The notes beneath the pieces were generated by a model. The model was not told the origin of the DNA and did not search any database. It saw only the letters and a program-made list of their open reading frames with translations. The position numbers and the translations under genes are program-made. Of a stretch of DNA of 64,000 bases, positions 51,880 through 60,316 are shown one piece after another; positions within the stretch are counted from its first letter, which is position 1, and each line of letters opens with the position of its first letter. The DNA lies in the NCBI GenBank assembly GCA_965228955.1, contig OZ245848.1:2232001-2296000 (forward strand). The letters are read 5' to 3'. This DNA comes from JANSWY01 sp965228955. Its GTDB lineage: Bacteria > Bacteroidota > Bacteroidia > Cytophagales > Cyclobacteriaceae.

Positions 51880-54489
51880 ATGGGTACTTCCATGGTTTCA
51901 CGTAATCAACATTTCAAACCACCCGGTTTTGCTCTTAGGTTTCTAAGGTTCTTTTGCAATCCTGATCTTCTGGAGGATGTAGAAGGGGACCTGGTTGAAT
52001 TGTTCGAAGAGAGGTCTAGATCCAGCAAGATTAAGGCAAATCTTAGATTTCTAGTTGATGTATTGTTACTGCTCCGTCCTGGAATCATCAAAAACTTTGA
52101 AATAAATACTCAACTAATTCACACAGGCATGTTACGTAATTTCATACTTATCGCTTGGCGAAACGCCCTAAAGCACAAGGGCTACACCTTTATCAATTTA
52201 TTTGGCTTAGTCATTGGACTGGCCGCCAGCATCACCATTATGCTTTGGGTGCAGGACGAGTTTGCCATGGATTCTTTTCATGAGAAGGAGGATCGAACTT
52301 ATCAGGTCTGGAGAAATATGTATCAGAGTAGTGGTGAGATAGTGACCACACCTGGTATTCCTCAGCCGCTTGAATTTGTTCTGGAAGAAGAATACCCTGA
52401 AATCGAAGATGTCACATTGATTAGCTGGCAAATGGAGAAGGTCTTCCAGATAGGTGATAAGAGTAGCTATGAAATAGGAAGATATGTGTCTCCAGAGTTC
52501 TTTGATGTTTTTAGTTATCCAATTCTTCTGGGTGACCAGAATACAATGATGTCTGATATCAGCAATGTAGTGATCTCTAAAAGAACAGCAGAAAAGTATT
52601 TTGGAACTAACTGGAAGCAGAAAGCATTAGGTCAAACCATTAGAATAGAAGATAGAAAAGACTTTATGGTTTCAGGTGTATTTGAAAATGTACCTAAACA
52701 GTCCTCACTTCAATTTGATTGGGTGATTCCAGCCGAAGAATATATCAGTAGAAACGATTGGGTACCAAGCTGGTACAATGGAGGCTTTGGAATAGTGTTT
52801 TCTTTGAAAGACAACAAAGACCTGCTACAAGTAACCGAACGACTCGAACAGGAAATTAATAAACACACCAACTATGAAAACGATGAACGCATCATGCTAC
52901 AGAAGTTTTCAGAAACACACCTGTATTCCAAAATAGAAAACGGTCAGCCCTCAGGAGGAAGAATAGAATACGTAAGAATCCTAATTGTTATCGCAATCTT
53001 CCTGGTTGTAATAGCTTGTGTGAACTTCATGAGCTTAGCTACTGCAAGAGCTGGAAGAAGATTGAAAGAAATCGGTGTGCGAAAAGTTATGGGGGCCAGA
53101 AAAGTTTCTCTTGGACAGCAATTTTATATTGAGGCATTTATGCTATCAGGTATTGCAGTGTTATTTTCTCTTGCCATTGTTTGGTTGTTCCTTCCTTACT
53201 TCAATGAATTAACTGGTAAGTCATTAAGCTTAGACGTTTCGAATATCCAGGTCCTTGAAATGGTGATTCTTCTAACCTTAATCACAGGACTAATGGCAGG
53301 AAGTTATCCTGCATTGCTACTTCCATCATTTAAAATCACTCAATCTATCAAAGGCACGATAAAACATAGCCCAGGCGCTATCTTGATGAGAAGAGGATTG
53401 GTAGTTTTTCAATTTTCAATTTCACTTTTACTAATTATTGGAACTCTGGTGGTCAATAATCAAATGAACTATGTTCTCAACAAGAATCTGGGATTGGATA
53501 AAGAGAACCTACTTTATGTCAGTTTAGATGGAGCTCTTTTTGAAAAGTCAAAAACATATAAGGAGGAATTATTGAAAATTCCAGAGGTAAAGAATGTAAC
53601 CACTACTACAGGAAACCCATTAGACTATGGTAGATCGACCAGTGGAGCAAGTTGGGATGGAAAGGATCCAAATGATGTAGTCGAGATCAACGTATTAACA
53701 GCTGGCGATGATTTAATCGAGACTTTGGGAATAGAATTATTACAAGGGAGAACATTTTCAAAAGAGTTCAATGACTCAACCAGTTACCTAATCAATGAAG
53801 TAGCAGCCAGGATAATAGGGTACGAAAACCCTGTAGGAGGCAACCTCAATGTTTGGGGACAAAAAGGAAAAATAATCGGGGTAATCAACAACTTTCCTAT
53901 GGCAAGTTTATACGAACCAATTGAACCTTTAATTGTACGATATGATCCCAGAAACACCTTCGTGGCTTTCATAAGAACTCAAGGAAATACTTACGAAGCA
54001 TTAAAATCAATTGAAGAACTTACTGCACAAATTAACCCTGCGCATCCGTTTAGGTACAAATTTTTGGATGAGCAGTATGAAGCCAATTATAAGTCTGAAA
54101 TGACCTTGAATAGCCTTACTAGAATATTTGCTGGTATCTCAATTGTTATATCCTGCTTAGGATTGCTAGGCCTTGCTTCCTATACAGCTTCTCAGAGATC
54201 CAAGGAAATTGGTATTAGAAAGGTGCATGGTGCCAGCGTTATGCATTTAATCTATTTGCTATCAAAAGAATATGGAAGACTCATGATAGTAGCATTCGTG
54301 CTGGCAGTGCCAATCGGCTACTACTATATGAACCAATGGTTGATGGATTTTGAATTCCGCACAGAACTGAATTGGTTTTTGTTCGTGATTGCAGGAATTG
54401 TTGCTTTCGTGGTTGGCGCACTTACGGTAAGTCTTAGATCTTATCAGGCAGCAACCGTGAATCCGGTAGATGTTTTAAAAGATGAATAA
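51880..54489 (+). CDS. FtsX/MacB-like ABC transporter permease with prefix domain
   Basis: An 869-residue membrane protein. Residues 1-70 are a cytoplasmic prefix domain (LRFFCNPDLLEDVEGDLVEL), then an FtsX-type layout: TM at about 97-120, a large periplasmic MacB_PCD domain, three TMs (VIAIFLVVIACVNFMSLATA), a middle TM, a second periplasmic domain and three final TMs (GISIVISCLGLLGLASYT and RSKEIGIRKVHGAS). The NPVDVLKDE end is typical. There is no ATPase in it or nearby; the partner ATP-binding protein must be elsewhere. First gene of a permease-PadR-permease operon. Substrate is unknown, perhaps a lipid, peptide or drug. Confidence 0.88.
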   Translation: MGTSMVSRNQHFKPPGFALRFLRFFCNPDLLEDVEGDLVELFEERSRSSKIKANLRFLVDVLLLLRPGIIKNFEINTQLIHTGMLRNFILIAWRNALKHKGYTFINLFGLVIGLAASITIMLWVQDEFAMDSFHEKEDRTYQVWRNMYQSSGEIVTTPGIPQPLEFVLEEEYPEIEDVTLISWQMEKVFQIGDKSSYEIGRYVSPEFFDVFSYPILLGDQNTMMSDISNVVISKRTAEKYFGTNWKQKALGQTIRIEDRKDFMVSGVFENVPKQSSLQFDWVIPAEEYISRNDWVPSWYNGGFGIVFSLKDNKDLLQVTERLEQEINKHTNYENDERIMLQKFSETHLYSKIENGQPSGGRIEYVRILIVIAIFLVVIACVNFMSLATARAGRRLKEIGVRKVMGARKVSLGQQFYIEAFMLSGIAVLFSLAIVWLFLPYFNELTGKSLSLDVSNIQVLEMVILLTLITGLMAGSYPALLLPSFKITQSIKGTIKHSPGAILMRRGLVVFQFSISLLLIIGTLVVNNQMNYVLNKNLGLDKENLLYVSLDGALFEKSKTYKEELLKIPEVKNVTTTTGNPLDYGRSTSGASWDGKDPNDVVEINVLTAGDDLIETLGIELLQGRTFSKEFNDSTSYLINEVAARIIGYENPVGGNLNVWGQKGKIIGVINNFPMASLYEPIEPLIVRYDPRNTFVAFIRTQGNTYEALKSIEELTAQINPAHPFRYKFLDEQYEANYKSEMTLNSLTRIFAGISIVISCLGLLGLASYTASQRSKEIGIRKVHGASVMHLIYLLSKEYGRLMIVAFVLAVPIGYYYMNQWLMDFEFRTELNWFLFVIAGIVAFVVGALTVSLRSYQAATVNPVDVLKDE

Positions 54490-54508
54490 CCTTAATTAGA
54501 TAACTCAA

Positions 54509-54847
54509 ATGAGTAAAAATTCAATTGGAGAATTCGAAGAAATTGTGATGCTAACCGTGGCGGTATTATATAATGATGCCTATGGAATCACAATAAAAAA
54601 GGAAATCGAAGAAAGGCTAAAGCGGAAAGTAAGTGTGGGAGCCATGAGAACTGCTCTCAATCGACTAGAAAAGAAAGGGTTTTTGTCATCCGAATTTGGT
54701 GAAGCTACCGCTGTAAGAGGAGGGAAGCGTAAAAGGTATTTCAAAGTAACTCCTTATGGAAAGACCGCCCTGGAAAGTGTGATGGAAACCAGAAAGCAAC
54801 TTTGGGACTCCATTCCTGATGTGGCATTCGATTTCAAATTTTCATGA
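54509..54847 (+). CDS. PadR-family transcriptional regulator
   Basis: A 112-residue winged-helix protein. GEFEEIVMLTVAVLYNDAYG, GAMRTALNRLEKKGFLSSEF and RGGKRKRYFKVTPYGKTALE are PadR signatures. Its stop overlaps the next permease start as ATGA, so they are translationally coupled. It probably represses this operon, perhaps via the palindrome at 51798. Confidence 0.92.
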   Translation: MSKNSIGEFEEIVMLTVAVLYNDAYGITIKKEIEERLKRKVSVGAMRTALNRLEKKGFLSSEFGEATAVRGGKRKRYFKVTPYGKTALESVMETRKQLWDSIPDVAFDFKFS

Positions 54848-57462
54848 TTAACTCAAACAATAACAATCCTCCCAAATGGATGATAAAGCTACTCCAGTGG
54901 TTTTGCCATCCTGATATGGTGGAAGATGTGGAAGGTGATCTCTCTGAGCTGTACAGTGAAAGACTTGGTGTTTCCAGGTTTCCGAAGCTATTAATGTTCT
55001 GGGATGTACTTCTTCTTTTTCGCCCGGGAATAATAAAAGACAATATTGTCACAAGGTATTTTTTAACTCGAAGTATGTACAAGAATTATATGAAAAGTGC
55101 CTGGAGAAATCTCCTGAAGCACAAGACATTTTCATTGATAAATATTAGCAGTCTCTCTATTGGAATGGCCATTTGTTTGGTGATCTTCCTCTTTGTTCAG
55201 GAAGAACTTTCATTTGACAACTTCCATAAAAAGAACATCTACAGATTCTGGGAAACCGAGAAGTATGAAGGTTCCAGCGGCCAGGATATTCCATTTACAA
55301 TGGGTGGAGTGGGTCCGGTATTTACAGATCACTTTCCAGAGATTTTACAATACACCAGGGTGCTTAGTGTTGGCGATGAGGTTATAGAATTGAAAGATGG
55401 AAACGTCCTAATGGATGGTATTAAATCCGTTGATCACAACTTCTTCCAACTATTCGATTTCCAACTAATAAACGGTGATCCAAGCAACGTCTTTCGCTCA
55501 TATAAAGATGTTGCAATTTCCAGGTCTACAGCAATGAATTTGTACCGAACTCTGGATGTGATTGGAAAGACATTTAGAAGGGATGGTGAAGAGTATATTG
55601 TCAATGCTGTTTTTGAAGATGTTCCTGAGAATTCTCATTTGCAGTTCAAGATGGTCTTTAGTCTTGAAAACTTTATAAGGGTGAGGGGCAACTACAATAA
55701 TGAATTTACAGGCAGCTTTATCACCACTTACGTTGAAATGACGGAAGAGGCTGATTATCAGAAGTTATATGCCGCATTTCCTGAAGTGCTTGATAATGCC
55801 AGTGGGAAGAACCATAGTGAGAATTATACACTGTATTTACAACCTCTTAGAGATATTCATTTAGGTTCTTCCTTCATGGTTCACGATTATTACAATCATA
55901 GAAAATTTGATGGACTGTATCTAAATATCTTCATATTCATTGGTGTATTACTTCTCATCATTGCAGTAATAAATTTCACAAATCTTACTACCGCCAGATC
56001 TGGATATAGGACCAAAGAAGTAGGGGTGAGGAAAACTTTGGGAGCCATCAGAAATCAGGTAGTGATGCAGTTTCAACTGGAAACCATTCTGCTATCATTT
56101 ATGGCTCTGATCGTTTCGATACTTTTAGTTTGGGTTGGTTTGCCATATCTAAATAACCTGATAGAAAGAAGCTATGAATTACAATCTATATTCCTGGATC
56201 AGAATGCGATTTTAGCAATTCTACTTCTCACAATAATGATAGGTATGATTGCAGGAATATATCCTTCTCTATACCTATCCAAATTCAAATTGACTGAGGT
56301 CATTAAAGGCTTCACAAATAAATCCGGGAAGTCTTATTTAAGAAGTGGATTGGTAGTGGTTCAGTTTAGCCTGGCCATTGGAATGATCGTATCTACCATG
56401 ATTATTATTGATCAGTTAAGCTATATCAAAAACAAGGATCTGGGTTTCAATAAAGAACATATCCTTCAAGTGTCATTGATTGATGATGATGCAATGAATT
56501 TTTATGATCAGATGAAGCAGGAATTGTTGAAGCAATCCTATGTTTTGGGAGTAACCGGATCAGGACATAGAATAGGAAATGACTTTCATCAGCGGGGATT
56601 CAAAATTCAATTGGATTCCGGACTAAGTTTCTTTGTTCCAGCAAGCCTTTATGTAGATCATGATTATCTGGAAGTTTTTGATATCGAACTTGTAGCTGGA
56701 CGAAACTTCTCGAGGGACTTTAGCACAGATGATGGATTGGCTTTTATTGTCAATGAATCAATGACAAAGGATTTGGGACTTGAAGATGCAATTGGTGTGA
56801 AAGCAGGAATGGGTTGGTACCCTAATGATTCATTAGGTTCAATTATTGGTGTCACAAAAGACTTTAACTTCAATACTCTTCACAATGAAATCGATAATCT
56901 GATTTTATTGTCAAGTAAAGCGATTGGCTACAGAGAAATGTCTGTAAAACTAAATGGTAGTAATTTGAAAGAATCCGTAAGACAAGTAGAAGAAATCTAT
57001 AACAAATACTCTGAGGTTCCAATTCAATATCAATTTCTGGATGACCATTTCGATCAATTATATAAATCTGACCAGCAAATGCAATCGGTGTTGTCATTAA
57101 TCGGAGCTCTCTCAATCATTATTGGTTGTATGGGATTATTTGGTCTTACGTCCATCACTGTTCAGAATAGATTAAAAGAAATCGGAATTAGAAAAGTACT
57201 TGGAGCTTCCAGAAGACAGCTGTTGGTATTACTGTCCAAAGATTTTGGTTTATCAGTGATCCTTGCATTTATAATATCAGCTCCTGCATCTTATTACCTT
57301 GTGAATTTATGGTTAGACAATTTTGCTTATCGCATTACAATTAACCCATTGCTATTTATCCTGGGAGGTGTTTTGTCATTTGTTATTGCATGGCTTACTA
57401 TTTCACTGCAGGTTGGGAAAGCAGTAAGGGCTAATCCGGTGGAGTCGTTGAAATACGAATAG
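54844..57462 (+). CDS. FtsX/MacB-like ABC transporter permease with prefix domain
   Basis: An 872-residue paralogue of the permease at 51880. The prefix domain is LQWFCHPDMVEDVEGDLSEL, followed by an FtsX layout with VLLLIIAVINFTNLTTARSG in the middle and LKEIGIRKVLGASRRQLLVL near the end, closing ANPVESLKYE. No ATPase is fused. It may form a heterodimer with the 51880 permease, as both are in one operon. Confidence 0.88.
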   Translation: MINSNNNNPPKWMIKLLQWFCHPDMVEDVEGDLSELYSERLGVSRFPKLLMFWDVLLLFRPGIIKDNIVTRYFLTRSMYKNYMKSAWRNLLKHKTFSLINISSLSIGMAICLVIFLFVQEELSFDNFHKKNIYRFWETEKYEGSSGQDIPFTMGGVGPVFTDHFPEILQYTRVLSVGDEVIELKDGNVLMDGIKSVDHNFFQLFDFQLINGDPSNVFRSYKDVAISRSTAMNLYRTLDVIGKTFRRDGEEYIVNAVFEDVPENSHLQFKMVFSLENFIRVRGNYNNEFTGSFITTYVEMTEEADYQKLYAAFPEVLDNASGKNHSENYTLYLQPLRDIHLGSSFMVHDYYNHRKFDGLYLNIFIFIGVLLLIIAVINFTNLTTARSGYRTKEVGVRKTLGAIRNQVVMQFQLETILLSFMALIVSILLVWVGLPYLNNLIERSYELQSIFLDQNAILAILLLTIMIGMIAGIYPSLYLSKFKLTEVIKGFTNKSGKSYLRSGLVVVQFSLAIGMIVSTMIIIDQLSYIKNKDLGFNKEHILQVSLIDDDAMNFYDQMKQELLKQSYVLGVTGSGHRIGNDFHQRGFKIQLDSGLSFFVPASLYVDHDYLEVFDIELVAGRNFSRDFSTDDGLAFIVNESMTKDLGLEDAIGVKAGMGWYPNDSLGSIIGVTKDFNFNTLHNEIDNLILLSSKAIGYREMSVKLNGSNLKESVRQVEEIYNKYSEVPIQYQFLDDHFDQLYKSDQQMQSVLSLIGALSIIIGCMGLFGLTSITVQNRLKEIGIRKVLGASRRQLLVLLSKDFGLSVILAFIISAPASYYLVNLWLDNFAYRITINPLLFILGGVLSFVIAWLTISLQVGKAVRANPVESLKYE

Positions 57463-57586
57463 AGTCAATGGGTTTTGGTTTTGCCTTTTGTGAATTATTA
57501 TGGACTATTAGAATTTGCTATCTATCTGTAATAAATTGTATAGTTTCGGATACTAACAAAGAAGAAAACTCAAAACTCAAAAACTC

Positions 57587-57982
57587 ATGACTACTAAATC
57601 AAACAATCTGGATACCTTCAAAACCCTTTATTTGATCAAAGGAATATTGACATTGCTAATGTCGTTTTTACCACTTATTTACATTTTCCTGGGAGGCTTT
57701 CTCTCAACGATGATAGAAATGGAAGAAATTCAGGATCCACCTCCATTTGATATTGGATTGATCTTCATGATTATTGGAGTGGTGGCACTGATATTTATTG
57801 TGGGAACCGGAGTGGCGACTATTTTGGCCTCCAATTACATCCGTGATAGAAAGAATTATACATTTATCCTGGTTGTGGCCATACTTAATTGCTTTTCAGG
57901 CATTCTCGGAATACTTCTTGGGGTGTTTACGATTATAGAAATTAACAAACCAGAAGTAAAGGAATTATTCGAGCAAAGCTAG
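57587..57982 (+). CDS. Small membrane protein, function unknown
   Basis: A 131-residue protein with about three hydrophobic helices (LYLIKGILTLLMSFLPLIYI, IGLIFMIIGVVALIFIVGTG, TFILVVAILNCFSGILGILL). I recognise no catalytic motif. Similar proteins are common in Bacteroidota. It is 124 bp after the permease gene and probably separately transcribed. Confidence 0.75.
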   Translation: MTTKSNNLDTFKTLYLIKGILTLLMSFLPLIYIFLGGFLSTMIEMEEIQDPPPFDIGLIFMIIGVVALIFIVGTGVATILASNYIRDRKNYTFILVVAILNCFSGILGILLGVFTIIEINKPEVKELFEQS

Positions 57983-58014
57983 TGGCTTAGCGCATTCATT
58001 AACCATCTGAATAT

Positions 58015-58776
58015 ATGTTGCCATACGGACCAATGATGAAGCTTTCTAAACCAAAGAAAGTTTTCAAGAATATCAAGAATCACTTTTCTGAGAAGGATAC
58101 TGTGCGTCCAGCTCGTGAAAAAACAAAGCCCGAGAAATTTGTTAGCATATTTGGGACATTAGTATTAGGTATAACTGCATTCCTAACTTTGTTGGTTGTT
58201 CTGTATTACGTTTTTGGAGAGTCTCAGGAAAATCTTGAATTGAAATCATTTTTCAGAAATGAGATGAAAGATGATATCAATGCACAAACCAGAGACCTGA
58301 GAGAAATCGACAGGTTATTAGACAACCCTAAGAAGCTTAGCTATTTAAAGTTTAATGCTCACAATGAATCAGTGACCTTGAAGATTGAAGATCAGAACCT
58401 TTCAAAAGTTAATAGACCCTGGGAACTATATGAATTGAGTAGCAATAGATATGGAAGTGTTTCAATAATTGAAAATACTCTCACGGTAAATTTGGAGGAT
58501 GAAACAAAGGAGATCCCTAATAATTGGATTTATGAAGTTACTTGTCAAAATGCCACTGAACTGGATGAATCCTTGATTCATTATTTGGAATTAAGTGAAT
58601 TAGAGTTTAATGAAATTCTGAGATACTCCAGGTCAATAAAGCATCCTGTCTTTATCTATCCTGATTCTACTGTTGTGAAGTATGAAACACCAGAATTAGG
58701 TATTTTCTATTTAAGTTTCAGTAGCTTCGATTCCGGGCAAGAAGTAACTTATGAAGGATTCAGGTATGAGCGATAA
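58015..58776 (+). CDS. Single-pass membrane protein, function unknown
   Basis: A 253-residue protein. A basic cytoplasmic N-terminus (about 1-40) is followed by one transmembrane helix (SIFGTLVLGITAFLTLLVVL), then an extracytoplasmic domain of about 185 residues rich in charged residues. No family recognised. An alternative start is the ATG at 58033 or 58036. The next gene overlaps its end by 11 bp, suggesting co-expression. Confidence 0.72.
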   Translation: MLPYGPMMKLSKPKKVFKNIKNHFSEKDTVRPAREKTKPEKFVSIFGTLVLGITAFLTLLVVLYYVFGESQENLELKSFFRNEMKDDINAQTRDLREIDRLLDNPKKLSYLKFNAHNESVTLKIEDQNLSKVNRPWELYELSSNRYGSVSIIENTLTVNLEDETKEIPNNWIYEVTCQNATELDESLIHYLELSELEFNEILRYSRSIKHPVFIYPDSTVVKYETPELGIFYLSFSSFDSGQEVTYEGFRYER

Positions 58777-59224
58777 TCTAGTAAACGGCCAGTATTTACT
58801 TCAGCAATTTCCTGGCAAAGGAGGGTGGACTTATGCTGCTATTCCTGAGATTGCTCAAAATAAGAATAATCCATTTGGTTGGGTAAAAGTAAAAGGCAGT
58901 ATTGATGGCTATGAATTAAAACACTACAAGCTCATGCCAATGGGAGAGGGGAGATTATTTCTACCTGTAAAAGCAGCCATCAGAAAAGTAATCAAAAAGG
59001 AAGCAGGAGACTTTGTAAACATTGTACTTGCATTGGATGAATCCCCAATTGAAATTCCAGAAGAAATCATCGAATGCTTCAAAAACGAACCTCAAAGAGT
59101 GTATGAGTCATTTCTAAATCTTACAGAAGGCCAACAGAAGACTTATATCGACTGGATATATGAGGCAAAGACGGATGAGACTAAGGTTGAGAGAATTACG
59201 AAGATGATGAAGGAACTTGAGTAG
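58766..59224 (+). CDS. DUF1905/YdeI-like (OmpD-associated) protein
   Basis: A 152-residue soluble protein. Residues 1-90 resemble DUF1905 (GGWTYAAIPEIAQNKNNPFG, VKVKGSIDGYELKHYKLMPM), and residues 90-152 the YdeI/OmpD-associated tail (LTEGQQKTYIDWIYEAKTDE). Function is unknown. The ATG at 58766 (MSDNLVNG) is preferred over one at 58751. The start overlaps the preceding stop. Confidence 0.82.
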   Translation: MSDNLVNGQYLLQQFPGKGGWTYAAIPEIAQNKNNPFGWVKVKGSIDGYELKHYKLMPMGEGRLFLPVKAAIRKVIKKEAGDFVNIVLALDESPIEIPEEIIECFKNEPQRVYESFLNLTEGQQKTYIDWIYEAKTDETKVERITKMMKELE

Positions 59225-59226
59225 AT

Positions 59227-59832
59227 TTAAATATCCTTCACACACTTACAATTCATCAATATTCTTGATTCATATGTTCTTGCTAGTAAATAGGTTGGTT
59301 CAATATTGATAGAATCTTTTTCTCCACTGCTCCAGATATGAATTCCGATTAAATGCTTTTGATCTCCGTTGTTAGGTTCTTTATAGTACGTTTTCATGGT
59401 GTCAGTGGCAGTCCAGTAGTAACCCATTATGGATTTCATCAACAAAGTGTCTTTCCTTGCCAGTCCACCAAGTTGCAAACCATATTGCTCCAGTTCAAGT
59501 TTTGGTATTAATACTCCCTGTCTCTCATTTTGCTTGCCGGAAAGATCATTAAACAATGTCTTCCATTCAGTCAGCCTGGGCAAATGATAACCTTTCGGAC
59601 AAGCCTCTTTTGAAGCTGTATAAGAATAGTAATTACCATTATCAGGTTCATCTTTGAAAAATACGGAAAAAGAATTCTCATCTTCAGAGTTAGAAATTTG
59701 GTATTTTATATTCTCCTTAAGCCATTTCTTTGAGGATATTTTAACGACATTATACTCATTGCCATCTCTACTATCGATATATGTAGTTGAAAGAGCAGCT
59801 CCCAAAAGAATAATGATGAATAGGGTTTTCAT
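59227..59832 (-). CDS. FISUMP-domain secreted protein
   Basis: A 201-residue protein with a short N-terminal signal-like stretch (MKTLFIIILLGAALSTTY). The mature part follows the Fibrobacter succinogenes major paralogous domain pattern: YYSYTASKEACPKGYHLPRL (split WKTL after), GYYWTAT, and a terminal CKCVKD. Such proteins are extracellular and poorly understood. It is convergent with the YdeI-like gene, 2 bp apart. Confidence 0.78.
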   Translation of the reverse strand: MKTLFIIILLGAALSTTYIDSRDGNEYNVVKISSKKWLKENIKYQISNSEDENSFSVFFKDEPDNGNYYSYTASKEACPKGYHLPRLTEWKTLFNDLSGKQNERQGVLIPKLELEQYGLQLGGLARKDTLLMKSIMGYYWTATDTMKTYYKEPNNGDQKHLIGIHIWSSGEKDSINIEPTYLLARTYESRILMNCKCVKDI

Positions 59833-59935
59833 AGAAGATGATATAAATCATTTGATCTGTTTATAACTCTAATCCAAAGATTTAAGAAAAGTCACATTAG
59901 TTAATTAGATAAGATATGATTATTAATTCACATTT

Positions 59936-59959
59936 TGTATGTAAAATATTTTACATACA
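59936..59959. promoter_or_regulatory. 24-bp perfect palindrome, probable PadR operator
   Basis: The half-site TGTATGTAAAAT is followed directly by its exact reverse complement. It contains ATGT-N10-ACAT, close to known PadR operators, and lies 23 bp before the PadR ATG at 59982, fitting autorepression of the PadR-permease operon. Confidence 0.75.
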
Positions 59960-59981
59960 TTTACAGAATAAATAAATTCTT

Positions 59982-60314
59982 ATGAAAGGAACCAACTTAG
60001 GAGAGTTTGAAGAATTAGTACTTCTGGCAATTGCTTCACTGCAGGAAGAAGCTTATAGTGTGGCAATTATAGACGAGCTTGAAAGGGTCACAGGCCGTAC
60101 TGCCAAACTGGGAGTGGTACATTCAGTACTAAATCGCCTTGAAGAAAAGGGTTTAGCTAATTCTCAACTTGGAGAATCAACAAATGTAAGGGGAGGAAGA
60201 AGAAAGAGGTTCTACATCATATCTGAAAGTGGCAAGTCTGCCTTGCTGAAATCAAAGGAACAACGAGACAAGTTCTGGAGTCAAATTCCTGATTTTGTAT
60301 TTAACAAGGCTTAA
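59982..60314 (+). CDS. PadR-family transcriptional regulator
   Basis: A 110-residue winged-helix protein paralogous to that at 54509: GEFEELVLLAIASLQEEAYS, GVVHSVLNRLEEKGLANSQL and RGGRRKRFYIISESGKSALL. It is 2 bp before the permease gene and preceded by a perfect palindrome. It is likely an autorepressor of this two-gene operon; the inducer is unknown. Confidence 0.93.
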   Translation: MKGTNLGEFEELVLLAIASLQEEAYSVAIIDELERVTGRTAKLGVVHSVLNRLEEKGLANSQLGESTNVRGGRRKRFYIISESGKSALLKSKEQRDKFWSQIPDFVFNKA

Positions 60315-60316
60315 TC

